In this document: positions 5,912-14,179 of the stretch, piece by piece
How the letters are laid out: every line of letters begins with the position of its first letter
How positions within the stretch are numbered: position 1 is the stretch's first letter
Assembly (NCBI GenBank): GCA_018381425.1
Contig: JAGZRY010000025.1
Span: forward strand, 1-14,179
Direction of reading: 5' to 3'
Origin: Haemophilus parainfluenzae
GTDB taxonomy: Bacteria; Pseudomonadota; Gammaproteobacteria; Enterobacterales; Pasteurellaceae
DNA length: 14,179 nt
Notes under the pieces: model-generated
The model's input: only the letters and a program-made list of their open reading frames with translations
What the model was told of the DNA's origin: nothing
Database searches by the model: none
Position numbers and translations under genes: made by a program

Positions 5912-7513
5912 ATGAGCTTGTCTTTTATTCTTAGTGTTTTTCCAATCATTTTATTGATTTATTTAATGGTAAAGCGTAATGCATTACCTTCTTATGTTGC
6001 ATTACCTTGGATTGCAACCTTGGTGATGGGCGTTCACCTTCTTCATTTTAATACTGACATTGTAACGATCAGTGCCAATGTGACCGCCGCAATCGTAGCG
6101 GTTCAAACACCAATTACTGTTATTTTTGGCGCAATTCTCTTTAACAAATTTTCAGAAGTATCTGGCGCAACCGATACGATGCGTAAATGGTTAGGCAATA
6201 TTAACCCCAACCCAGTTGCACAATTAATGATTATCGGTTGGGCATTTGCTTTTATGATTGAGGGAGCAAGTGGCTTTGGTACGCCAGCAGCGATTGCAGC
6301 TCCAATTTTAATGGGGTTAGGTTTTAATCCATTAAAAGTCGCCATGTTGGCGTTAGTGATGAATTCGGTTCCGGTTTCTTTTGGGGCGGTAGGCACACCA
6401 ACTTGGTTCGGTTTTGGCCCGTTAAAATTAGATTCAAAATCGATTCTTGAAATTGGTTCGATGACAGCGTTTATCCACTCCATTTCGGCATTAGTGATTC
6501 CATTGATGGCATTACGCATCATGGTGACCTGGAAAGAAATCCGTCAAAATATTGTTTTCATTTATATTAGCGTATTCTCTTGCGTGATTCCTTACTTCTT
6601 AATTGCACAGTTTAACTATGAGTTCCCATCATTAGTCGGTGGCGCAATTGGTCTCTTTATTTCTGTATTTGTGGCAAATAAAGGTATTGGTTTAGCGAAA
6701 GTAGAAAATAATTTAGATAATAATGCCGTAAGTGCGAGCCAAGTTGCTAAAGCGTTATTACCAACTGGTTTATTAATTTTATTCTTAATCGTTACACGTA
6801 TTCCTGAATTAGGCTTAAAAGGCTTAATGAATAACAAAGATGTGTGGTTCTCCACAGCGTTAGGTTCATTAGGCACATTTGAAGTCAGTAAAGGTTTAAT
6901 TTTTAGTTTGAAAAATATCTTTGGTTCAGAAGTGAGTGAAAGCTATAAACTACTTTATGTGCCTGCGTTAATTCCATTTGTAATTACAGTATTAATTTCA
7001 TTACCACTTTTCGGCGTGAACTTCAGCAGAGCAAAAGGTATTTTTAGTGCAAGCTTAAGCCAAGTAAAAAATCCATTTATTGCCTTAATGGGAGCCTTAG
7101 TGATGGTAAACTTGATGTTAGTGGGGGGCGAGCATTCTATGGTGAAAATCATAGGTCGTACCTTTGCAGAAGTTACCGGTAGTGACTGGACAATCTTCTC
7201 ATCCTTCTTAGGTGCTGTAGGCGCATTCTTCTCAGGGTCAAATACCGTATCTAACTTAACATTCGGTAGTGTGCAATTATCAACAGCAGAAACTACAGGT
7301 TTATCTGTGACTTTAATTCTGGCGTTACAATCAGTCGGTGGAGCGATGGGTAATATGGTATGTATTAATAATATCGTAGCAGTTTCTTCCGTGTTGAATA
7401 TTCAAAACAAAGAAGGAACAATCATTAAGACTACAATTGTACCAATGGTCGTTTACGGTATCATTGCAGCCCTTTGCGCAAGTTTCTTAATTCCGTTATT
7501 CTATGCGCTCTAA
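5912..7513 (+). CDS. lctP: L-lactate permease LctP
   Basis: LctP is an inner-membrane lactate:proton symporter of the LctP family (E. coli LldP/GlcA); relatives also carry D-lactate and glycolate. The 533-residue product is hydrophobic throughout, with roughly 12-14 membrane segments. Family hallmarks are IEGASGFGTPAA (116-127), NSVPVSFGAVGTPTWFGF (151-168) and FFSGSNTVSNLTFG (439-452). The frame could start six codons earlier at a TTG. I chose the ATG at 5912 because GAGGAG lies 5 bases before it and MSLSFILSVFPI is a typical N-terminus. It is the first gene of the lactate operon, followed by lldE after 96 bases that contain a hairpin. No lldR-type regulator gene is adjacent, unlike E. coli lldPRD. 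The gene has no exact uptake signal in 1.6 kb. Confidence 0.95.
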   Translation: MSLSFILSVFPIILLIYLMVKRNALPSYVALPWIATLVMGVHLLHFNTDIVTISANVTAAIVAVQTPITVIFGAILFNKFSEVSGATDTMRKWLGNINPNPVAQLMIIGWAFAFMIEGASGFGTPAAIAAPILMGLGFNPLKVAMLALVMNSVPVSFGAVGTPTWFGFGPLKLDSKSILEIGSMTAFIHSISALVIPLMALRIMVTWKEIRQNIVFIYISVFSCVIPYFLIAQFNYEFPSLVGGAIGLFISVFVANKGIGLAKVENNLDNNAVSASQVAKALLPTGLLILFLIVTRIPELGLKGLMNNKDVWFSTALGSLGTFEVSKGLIFSLKNIFGSEVSESYKLLYVPALIPFVITVLISLPLFGVNFSRAKGIFSASLSQVKNPFIALMGALVMVNLMLVGGEHSMVKIIGRTFAEVTGSDWTIFSSFLGAVGAFFSGSNTVSNLTFGSVQLSTAETTGLSVTLILALQSVGGAMGNMVCINNIVAVSSVLNIQNKEGTIIKTTIVPMVVYGIIAALCASFLIPLFYAL

Positions 7514-7525
7514 AATAGAGGCAAA

Positions 7526-7554
7526 AAGCAACCGCACTTTGTCGGCGGTTGCTT
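7526..7554 (+). terminator. Hairpin between lctP and lldE, possible partial terminator
   Basis: AAGCAACCGC (7526-7535) and GCGGTTGCTT (7545-7554) form a perfect 10-bp stem with a 9-base loop. An exact uptake signal (ACCGCACTT, 7531-7539) spans the left arm and the loop. The sequence after it (AACTTTTATC) has only an interrupted T run, so full termination is unlikely. It may reduce readthrough into lldEFG or protect the upstream mRNA end. Confidence 0.55.
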
Positions 7555-7609
7555 AACTTTTATCGAATATTTTACTTTTTATTTTCTATTACTGTTGGAG
7601 TAATTATTT

Positions 7610-8341
7610 ATGAACGTAAATTTCTACGTTACCTGTATTGCTGACGTAGTAAAGAGCGGCGTGGCGAAAAACACCGTATTACTACTAGAAAAGCTCGGTT
7701 GTAATGTTATTTTCCTTGAAAAACAAGGCTGTTGTGGGCAACCGGCATTAAACAGCGGTTACACCAAACAAGCCATTCCAGGCATGAAAAACTTAGTCGA
7801 AACCTTTGAAGTGAACGATTATCCTATCGTTGCCCCTGCAGGTTCTTGTGTTTATGCTATCAAAAACTATCCTGAGTATTTCACCAAAGTTGGTGAGTTA
7901 GATTGGGCTGAGCGAGCAAAAAAGGTCGTTGCACGTTTCTGTGATTTAACGGATTTTATCGTCAATAAATTAGGTGTAACAGATGTTGGCGCCTATTTGC
8001 CGGGTAAAGCGGTTTATCATCCTTCTTGTAGTCTTACTCGTAAATTAGGCATTGTTGATGAACCAATCGCTCTCTTGAAAGGCGTAAAAGGGTTAGATCT
8101 TCTTCCTATTCATAATCAACAAACTTGCTGTGGCTTCGGTGGAACTTTCTCTGTGAAAATGGCAGAGATTTCTGGCGAAATGGTAAAAGAAAAAGTTGAG
8201 CATATTGAAGAGGTTGAACCACAATATTTAATTGGTGCAGATGTAAGTTGTTTATTAAACATTGGTGGTCGTTTACAACGCGAAGGCAGCAAGATCAAAG
8301 TGATGCACATTGCGGAAGTATTAATGCAAGGGGAGAAATAA
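7610..8341 (+). CDS. lldE: Lactate dehydrogenase complex subunit LldE (LutA family)
   Basis: LldE is one of three subunits of the non-flavin lactate dehydrogenase complex (LldEFG in Shewanella, LutABC in Bacillus) that oxidises L-lactate to pyruvate and passes electrons to the respiratory chain. The 243-residue protein has the two CCG-type cysteine-rich domains of the family: GCCGQPALNSG around 40-50 with Cys80 in APAGSC, and Cys140 in HPSC followed by TCCGFGGTFS at 172-181 and Cys214. These bind Fe-S centres in related heterodisulfide reductase and glycolate oxidase subunits. There is no membrane segment, so it is cytoplasmic or peripheral. GGAG lies 9 bases upstream of the ATG. It ends one base before lldF. 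The closest alternative family, GlpC/GlcF, is longer and carries extra ferredoxin motifs. Confidence 0.94.
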   Translation: MNVNFYVTCIADVVKSGVAKNTVLLLEKLGCNVIFLEKQGCCGQPALNSGYTKQAIPGMKNLVETFEVNDYPIVAPAGSCVYAIKNYPEYFTKVGELDWAERAKKVVARFCDLTDFIVNKLGVTDVGAYLPGKAVYHPSCSLTRKLGIVDEPIALLKGVKGLDLLPIHNQQTCCGFGGTFSVKMAEISGEMVKEKVEHIEEVEPQYLIGADVSCLLNIGGRLQREGSKIKVMHIAEVLMQGEK

Positions 8342-8342
8342 G

Positions 8343-9755
8343 ATGTCATTGAAAACCAGTAATCTTCCTTTTAAAGCGCGTGTCGATCATGAAGTACATA
8401 ACACTATCATGCGTAAAGCGGTAGTGAAAGCCCAAGAAACTATTGGGGCTAATCGTCAAAAAATGGTTGACGAATTAGGTCATTGGGAAGAATGGCGTGA
8501 TTTATCTAAACAGATTCGTAACCATGTTTTAGCTAATTTAGATGCTTATTTGTATCAATTAAGCGAAAAAGTGATTGAAAATGGCGGTAAAGTGTATTTT
8601 GCTGAAACTGCCGAAGAAGCGAGTGCTTATATTCGTAAAGTAGCATTAGAGAAAAATGCGAAGAAAATCGTAAAATCCAAATCCATGGTGACAGAAGAAA
8701 TCGGTTTAAATGAAGTGCTTGAAAAAGAGGGCATGCAAGTGATCGAAACCGATTTGGGAGAATATCTATTACAAATTTCAGGGGATAAACCATCCCATAT
8801 CGTTGTGCCTGCAATTCACAAAGATCGTCACCAAATCCGCAAGGATTTGTCTGAGAAACTCGGCTATGAAGGCGAGGAAACGCCTGAAGATATGACGCGT
8901 TTCGTACGTGAAAAAATTCGTCAAGATTTTTTAGAAGCTGATATTGGTATCAGTGGTTGTAACTTTGCAGTAGCGGAGACCGGCTCAGTTTGTTTGGTGA
9001 CAAACGAAGGTAACTTACGTTTAGCGACGACATTGCCGAAAACGCATATTGCAGTGATGGGAATGGAGCGTTTAGCGCCGACTTTCCAAGAGGTGGATGT
9101 GTTAATTACGATGCTTGCTCGTAGTGCAGTAGGGGCAAAATTAACCGGTTATAACACTTGGTTAACGGGGCCTCGTCTTGCTGGTGAAACTGACGGTCCT
9201 GAAGAATTCCATTTGGTTATCGTGGATAATGGTCGTTCAGATATTTTAGCTTCTGAATTCCAAGAAGTTTTACGTTGTATCCGTTGCGGTGCCTGTTTGA
9301 ATACCTGTCCAGCATATCGTCAAATCGGTGGTCATGGTTATGGTTCTATTTACCCGGGTCCAATTGGTGCAGTGATTTCTCCGTTATTAGGTGGCTATGA
9401 TGAATTCAAAGAATTGCCGTATGCTTGTTCTTTATGTAATGCGTGTAATTCGGTCTGCCCGGTGCGTATTCCATTAGCGCAGTTAATCTTAAAACACCGT
9501 GAGAAAATGGTAGAGTTAGGTAAAACTCCTGCGATGGAACGTTTATCTATTTTTGGCTTCACCACAGCCAATGCCAACCCAATGCTATGGAAAACAGGTG
9601 TGAATATCGGTGCGAAATTAGCGGGTAAGCTGATCAAAAATGGTAAAGCACCAATTACATTTGGTGCATTGGGTGAATGGACAAAAGCACGAGATTTACC
9701 ACAAGCAGATGGTGAAAGTTTCCGTCAATGGTTTAATAATAGAGAGAGAGGGTAA
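8343..9755 (+). CDS. lldF: Lactate dehydrogenase complex iron-sulfur subunit LldF (LutB family)
   Basis: LldF is the ferredoxin-like subunit of the lactate oxidation complex. The 470-residue product has an N-terminal DUF162-type (LutB) region to about residue 300, then two 4Fe-4S motifs: CIRCGACLNTCP (Cys312, 315, 318, 322) and CSLCNACNSVCP (Cys362, 365, 368, 372). All eight cysteines are present. A C-terminal extension of about 90 residues follows, as usual for the family. GGGGAG sits before the ATG and overlaps the end of lldE, so translation is likely coupled. The gene ends 5 bases before lldG. No frameshift or missing ligand is seen. The gene contains no exact uptake signal in 1.4 kb. Confidence 0.95.
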   Translation: MSLKTSNLPFKARVDHEVHNTIMRKAVVKAQETIGANRQKMVDELGHWEEWRDLSKQIRNHVLANLDAYLYQLSEKVIENGGKVYFAETAEEASAYIRKVALEKNAKKIVKSKSMVTEEIGLNEVLEKEGMQVIETDLGEYLLQISGDKPSHIVVPAIHKDRHQIRKDLSEKLGYEGEETPEDMTRFVREKIRQDFLEADIGISGCNFAVAETGSVCLVTNEGNLRLATTLPKTHIAVMGMERLAPTFQEVDVLITMLARSAVGAKLTGYNTWLTGPRLAGETDGPEEFHLVIVDNGRSDILASEFQEVLRCIRCGACLNTCPAYRQIGGHGYGSIYPGPIGAVISPLLGGYDEFKELPYACSLCNACNSVCPVRIPLAQLILKHREKMVELGKTPAMERLSIFGFTTANANPMLWKTGVNIGAKLAGKLIKNGKAPITFGALGEWTKARDLPQADGESFRQWFNNRERG

Positions 9756-9760
9756 TAAGC

Positions 9761-10459
9761 ATGGATTTACAAAATCGCGAAAATTTTCTTAATAAATTAG
9801 CGGCGAAAATGGGTAAAGCCCGTGCTATCGTACCTGAACCGATGGATGCACCAGTCAATACATACCCAACTGAGCGTTTAACCCATTTAAGTGCGGTTGA
9901 TTTAGCGAATGAATTTACCAATTCTGCTAAAACCATGATGGTGGACGTAAATGTATGTAAAGAGTCTGATGCAGTACAAACCTTACTTGCTCTCTGTGAA
10001 AAATATGGTGGCGGTGATGTTGTGCTTAATTCAGATGAAAGATTGACTGCACTTGGTATTCCTGCAGCGCTTGAAGCGAAATATACTTGCCATATATGGT
10101 CACCAGAAAGGGCACAAGATAATATTAGTTTCTCTGAAAAAGCTAATCTAGGTGTAGTTTATGCAGAATATGGTTTGGCGGAAACTGGCGGAATCGTCTT
10201 ATTCTCTAGCGCAGATCGTGGACGTTCAGTGAGTTTATTACCTGAAAAATCAATTGTTGTTGTACGTAAAAGCCAAGTACTACCACGTGTTGCACAAGTG
10301 GCGAAAGTATTACACGATCAAGCACAACAAGGCGAGCGTATGCCATCTTGTATCAATATTATCTCAGGTCCAAGTTCAACAGCGGATATTGAATTGATTA
10401 AAGTGATTGGTGTACATGGCCCTGTAGCAAAAATCTATTTAGTCATTGATGACTTATAA
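9761..10459 (+). CDS. lldG: Lactate utilisation protein LldG (LutC / YkgG family)
   Basis: LldG is the third subunit of the lactate complex, essential in related systems though its catalytic role is less clear. The 232-residue protein has the LUD (DUF162) domain in its C-terminal two thirds. Motifs are GVVYAEYGLAETGGIV at 131-146, ISGPSSTADIE at 201-211 and GVHGP at 217-221, the last two being the usual family end signature. Many relatives read ETGT where this one reads ETGG, a small change of unknown effect. The ribosome binding site GAGAGGG overlaps the lldF end. An uptake signal at 9889-9897 lies early in the gene. A strong terminator follows within 20 bases, ending the operon. The order E-F-G is the standard one. 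Confidence 0.93.
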   Translation: MDLQNRENFLNKLAAKMGKARAIVPEPMDAPVNTYPTERLTHLSAVDLANEFTNSAKTMMVDVNVCKESDAVQTLLALCEKYGGGDVVLNSDERLTALGIPAALEAKYTCHIWSPERAQDNISFSEKANLGVVYAEYGLAETGGIVLFSSADRGRSVSLLPEKSIVVVRKSQVLPRVAQVAKVLHDQAQQGERMPSCINIISGPSSTADIELIKVIGVHGPVAKIYLVIDDL

Positions 10460-10474
10460 GCATCATTAGTGATG

Positions 10475-10507
10475 AAAAGAGAGAGCCGCAATGTTCTCTC
10501 TTTTTTT
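10475..10507 (+). terminator. Rho-independent terminator of the lactate operon
   Basis: AAAAGAGAGA (10475-10484) pairs with TCTCTCTTTT (10495-10504) around a loop of about 10 bases, followed by a run of seven or more T. It begins 16 bases after the lldG stop. Confidence 0.88.
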
Positions 10508-10524
10508 ATTTTTTTTAAATCCGC

Positions 10525-10530
10525 TATAAT
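10525..10530 (+). promoter_or_regulatory. Candidate -10 element of the anmK-murQ promoter
   Basis: A perfect TATAAT lies 26 bases before the anmK ATG. The expected -35 position falls in the T tract of the lldG terminator and matches poorly. A start near 10537 would give a leader of only about 20 bases with no strong ribosome binding site. Confidence 0.5.
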
Positions 10531-10556
10531 TCTGAAAAACTCACGAATTGAACACT

Positions 10557-11675
10557 ATGACTTATTATCTTGGCATTATGTCCGGCACCAGCCTTGATGG
10601 GGTGGATATCGCCCTTACTGACATCCAATCGAATCAAACCAAATTAATTGCGGCTGATTTTACGCCGATGCCGGCAAATTTACGCGAAAAAGTGACCGCA
10701 CTTATTCAATCGGGCGAAACGTCGTTACAAGCATTAGGTGAACTCGATCATCAATTTGGTTTGCTCTATGCGGATTGTGTAAATGCCTTTTTACATAAAT
10801 ACCAGTTAAAACCTGAGCAGATCGAAGCAATAGGCTGCCATGGTCAAACAGTGTGGCATTCCCCAAAAGGTCAATTTCCGTTTACCATGCAAATCGGTGA
10901 TATGAATTTATTGGCGGCTAAAACAGGCATTACGGTCGTTGGCGATTTGCGCCGTAAAGATATGGCGTTTGGTGGACAAGGCGCGCCTTTGGTACCCGCT
11001 TTTCATCAAGCGGTCTTTTTTGATCTTCACTGGGCAACGGTGGTGCTTAATATTGGCGGTATTAGTAATGTATCCTTATTGATACCCGAAGAGCCTGTCA
11101 TTGGCTTTGATACGGGAACGGGTAATACCTTGCTCGACCAATGGATCGAAAAACATCAAGGCAAAGCTTACGACAAAAATGGTGAATGGGCGGTTTCAGG
11201 TCAAGTGAATTCAGATTTGTTAGCGGCATTATTAGATGAAGATTTCTTTCAACTTCCACCACCGAAAAGCACAGGGCGTGAATTATTTAATTTGGCTTGG
11301 CTAGAGAATAAGATTCAAAAAATAGCAGGCAAAACGACCGCACTTTTACCACAAGATGTGCAAGCCACTTTGGCAGAATTTACCGTGCAAAGCATTGTTT
11401 TAGCACTTAATAATATTCAGACAACGTTACCATGCAGATTACTTGTTTGTGGCGGAGGTGCTAAAAATCAGGCGATCATGAATGGTTTAAAACAGGCATT
11501 ACCAAATTGGCGTATTCAACTGACGACCGAATTAGAACTTGATATCGATTATGTGGAAGCAGCAGCTTTTGCTTGGTTGGCTTATCGTCGTATGCATAAT
11601 TTGCCGGCTAATTTGCCGAGTGTGACGGGCGCCACAAGTGCGGTCAGCTTAGGGGCGATTTTTCCAAAGGAATAA
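10557..11675 (+). CDS. anmK: Anhydro-N-acetylmuramic acid kinase AnmK
   Basis: AnmK opens the 1,6-anhydro bond of anhydro-MurNAc and phosphorylates it to MurNAc-6-phosphate using ATP, a step of cytoplasmic peptidoglycan recycling. With this start the product is 372 residues, close to the E. coli enzyme. Motifs in order: [12 protein letters not shown] near 6-17 (nucleotide binding), [11 protein letters not shown] at 93-103, [33 protein letters not shown] containing the catalytic aspartate (Asp185), and CGGGAKN near 298. I preferred the ATG at 10557 over a TTG at 10548 because it gives the usual short N-terminus [12 protein letters not shown]. No good Shine-Dalgarno is visible for either. murQ follows after 3 bases. 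Three uptake signals lie in the gene (10695, 11337, 11636). Confidence 0.95.
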   Translation: MTYYLGIMSGTSLDGVDIALTDIQSNQTKLIAADFTPMPANLREKVTALIQSGETSLQALGELDHQFGLLYADCVNAFLHKYQLKPEQIEAIGCHGQTVWHSPKGQFPFTMQIGDMNLLAAKTGITVVGDLRRKDMAFGGQGAPLVPAFHQAVFFDLHWATVVLNIGGISNVSLLIPEEPVIGFDTGTGNTLLDQWIEKHQGKAYDKNGEWAVSGQVNSDLLAALLDEDFFQLPPPKSTGRELFNLAWLENKIQKIAGKTTALLPQDVQATLAEFTVQSIVLALNNIQTTLPCRLLVCGGGAKNQAIMNGLKQALPNWRIQLTTELELDIDYVEAAAFAWLAYRRMHNLPANLPSVTGATSAVSLGAIFPKE

Positions 11676-12587
<912 letters not shown>

Positions 12588-12595
12588 GTAAAAAT

Positions 12596-12628
12596 AAAAA
12601 CGCTAGGCATCAAGCCTAGCGTTTTTTT
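12596..12628. terminator. Bidirectional terminator between murQ and the phosphohexomutase
   Basis: CGCTAGGC (12601-12608) and GCCTAGCG (12614-12621) form a perfect 8-bp stem with a 5-base loop. Five A precede it and seven T follow. It lies between two converging genes and can serve both. Confidence 0.9.
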
Positions 12629-12649
12629 ATTATTTAATAGTTTGCTCAA

Positions 12650-14179
12650 TTAGCAATCTTGTTTGCCGTAAGCATCTTGACGCAGAATTTGACGAACGCC
12701 TTCCTCAAATTGTGCTAAAACTTGATCCGCGTCTTTTGGATCTTTACCGCGAGCATCAAGATAGAACTTGATTTTTGGCTCAGTACCAGATGGACGAGCG
12801 ATTAAGCGGCTACCATTTTCTAATACGAATACAAGGATGTCGCTTTGACGATCTGTTTTAGTATGGTCGATAAATTGTGCCACTTTAACACCACCTACTT
12901 CAGCTGGAGGCGTGTTACGAAGTGCGGTCATTAATTTACCAATTTCAGATAAATCGCTTACACGAATAGAAATTTGCCCACTTACATAAGCACCGAATTC
13001 TTGCGTGAAGTCATTAGCGTAATCTGCTAAGGTTTTGCCTTGTGCTTTTAAGTGACGCACTAAATCTAAGAACACGATAGCTGCAGAAATACCGTCTTTG
13101 TCACGTACTTTATCTGGGTCAACTAAGTAACCAAGCGCTTCTTCGAAACCGAATAATAAGCCTTGAACTTTACCGATGTATTTGAAACCGGTTAAGGTTT
13201 CTTCTGATTGGAAGCCGTATTTTTTCGCAATTTCAGCAAGCGCTGGAGAAGATACTAAAGAACACGCTAATACACCTTTCTCACCTTTTGCATGATATTG
13301 TTTTGCCAAATACCAACCTAAGAAACAACCTACTACGTTGCCGTGTAAAGGTTTCCAGTTACCTTGTGCATCTGGAACCGCAACCGCTAAACGGTCTGCA
13401 TCTGGGTCATTGGCAATAATGAATTCTGCATTGTGTTCTTTTGCCACTTTAATGGCTAAGTCTAATGCGCCTTTTTCTTCTGGGTTAGGGAAGTTTACCG
13501 TTGGGAATGTGCCATCTGGCCATACTTGTTCAGCCACAATATGAGGTTGTGGAAGACCTGCTTTGGTTAAGGTTTTGCTTAATACTTCATAGCCTACACC
13601 GTGCATCGCGGTATAAACGTAGTTAATGTCTGCTTGAGGTTCTTTAGCAAGAGAAGCGGTTTTTTCAATATAAGCGTTAACCACTTCATCATCTAGCACA
13701 ACATAATCTTGACTACGTGGTAAATCTTTTACATTGCCTGCTGCTACTTTGTCGATTAATGCCGCGATATCTTTATCTGCAGGAGAAACGATTTGGCCAC
13801 CGCCGTTCGCTTTACCTAAATAAACTTTATAACCATTATCTTCTGGTGGGTTGTGACTTGCAGTCACCATGACACCTGCGGTGGTATCAAAATATTGGAT
13901 TGCGTAAGCTAATACTGGCGTTGGTAATTTACGTGGAAGTAAATAAGCTTTCACGCCTGCACCCGCCATGATTTCAGCGGTATCACGTGCGAAAACATCA
14001 GAGTTTTTACGACCATCGTAACCAATCACGATGGAAGGTTGTTTGTCGTAATCTTTTAAATAATCTGCTAAACCGCCCGCAGCTTGTGCCACTAAAACAC
14101 GGTTCATACCCATAGAGCCTGCTTGTAATGGTCCACGAAGCCCCGCAGTACCAAATTGTAAACGGCCACTAAAGCGAGC
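12650..14179 (-). CDS. pgmB: Phosphoglucomutase / phosphomannomutase family protein, 5' end beyond the window
   Basis: This alpha-D-phosphohexomutase interconverts hexose 1- and 6-phosphates, supplying sugar nucleotides for surface glycans. The frame is open to the right edge: before the internal Met codon at 14111-14113 there are 22 more in-frame codons including FGTAGLRGPLQAGS, a conserved N-terminal motif. The true start is therefore outside, and about 40 residues are probably missing from a protein of about 550. 509 residues are visible. Motifs: the phosphoserine loop TASHNPPEDNGYKVY near 13826-13870, metal loop NDPDADR near 13391-13411, the sugar-binding FEEALGYLVD near 13125-13154, and phosphate-binding RPSGTEPKIKFYLD near 12763-12804. 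The domain order is complete from domain 1 to 4. Similar genes in H. influenzae are called pgmB and contribute to lipooligosaccharide; glucose versus mannose specificity cannot be read from sequence alone. An uptake signal lies at 12920-12928. Confidence 0.88.
   Translation of the reverse strand, partial: ARFSGRLQFGTAGLRGPLQAGSMGMNRVLVAQAAGGLADYLKDYDKQPSIVIGYDGRKNSDVFARDTAEIMAGAGVKAYLLPRKLPTPVLAYAIQYFDTTAGVMVTASHNPPEDNGYKVYLGKANGGGQIVSPADKDIAALIDKVAAGNVKDLPRSQDYVVLDDEVVNAYIEKTASLAKEPQADINYVYTAMHGVGYEVLSKTLTKAGLPQPHIVAEQVWPDGTFPTVNFPNPEEKGALDLAIKVAKEHNAEFIIANDPDADRLAVAVPDAQGNWKPLHGNVVGCFLGWYLAKQYHAKGEKGVLACSLVSSPALAEIAKKYGFQSEETLTGFKYIGKVQGLLFGFEEALGYLVDPDKVRDKDGISAAIVFLDLVRHLKAQGKTLADYANDFTQEFGAYVSGQISIRVSDLSEIGKLMTALRNTPPAEVGGVKVAQFIDHTKTDRQSDILVFVLENGSRLIARPSGTEPKIKFYLDARGKDPKDADQVLAQFEEGVRQILRQDAYGKQDC

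Noticed and set aside
6103..6522. 139-codon open frame antisense to lctP
   Set aside because: It is fully inside lctP and its composition (many Pro, Asn, Ala) is that expected from the reverse of hydrophobic codons. No ribosome binding site was seen.
14111..14113. Met codon as the start of the phosphohexomutase
   Set aside because: The frame continues upstream to the window edge through the conserved FGTAGLRG motif, so the gene is truncated by the window, not started here.

Overview
The window is ordinary chromosomal sequence from a member of the Pasteurellaceae, most likely Haemophilus or Aggregatibacter. The strongest sign is the 9-base DNA uptake signal of the Haemophilus influenzae type (AAGTGCGGT or its complement), present exactly 15 times by my count. 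Base composition is AT-rich and every protein resembles its gamma-proteobacterial relatives. An intact hemE points away from H. influenzae itself, which is known for lacking most of the porphyrin pathway, and toward a heme-independent species such as H. parainfluenzae or an Aggregatibacter. That species call is an inference.

Layout, left to right. (1) Positions 1-2411, minus strand: a tight operon nudC-hemE-yjaG (NADH/capped-RNA pyrophosphatase, uroporphyrinogen decarboxylase, DUF416 protein). yjaG runs off the left edge. (2) Positions 2518-3732, minus strand: tyrP, an aromatic amino acid permease, with its own promoter, two TyrR-box-like sites and a terminator built from uptake-signal-like arms. 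(3) Positions 3909-5620, plus strand: yicC-ygfZ, an RNase-family protein and a folate-dependent Fe-S/tRNA-modification protein, diverging from tyrP and closed by a terminator. (4) Positions 5621-5911: a 291-base AT-rich leader with candidate ArcA and CRP sites and a GC-rich hairpin. (5) Positions 5912-10459, plus strand: the lactate operon lctP-lldE-lldF-lldG. (6) Positions 10557-12587, plus strand: anmK-murQ, recycling of anhydro-MurNAc from the cell wall. (7) Positions 12650-14179, minus strand: a phosphohexomutase whose N-terminus lies beyond the right edge, converging on murQ across a shared terminator.

The metabolic core is lactate. LctP imports it, and LldEFG is the iron-sulfur lactate dehydrogenase complex that oxidises it to pyruvate. 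Next door, AnmK and MurQ turn anhydro-MurNAc into GlcNAc-6-phosphate and release D-lactate. The leader of lctP carries spaced GTTA repeats of the kind bound by ArcA, which fits a respiratory, oxygen-dependent pathway.

I found no mobile element, CRISPR array, tRNA, rRNA, defence system or undescribed multi-gene system. All reading frames assigned to genes are intact apart from the two cut by the window edges. The points worth a second look are regulatory: the tyrP operator region, the lctP leader, and the uneven placement of uptake signals.
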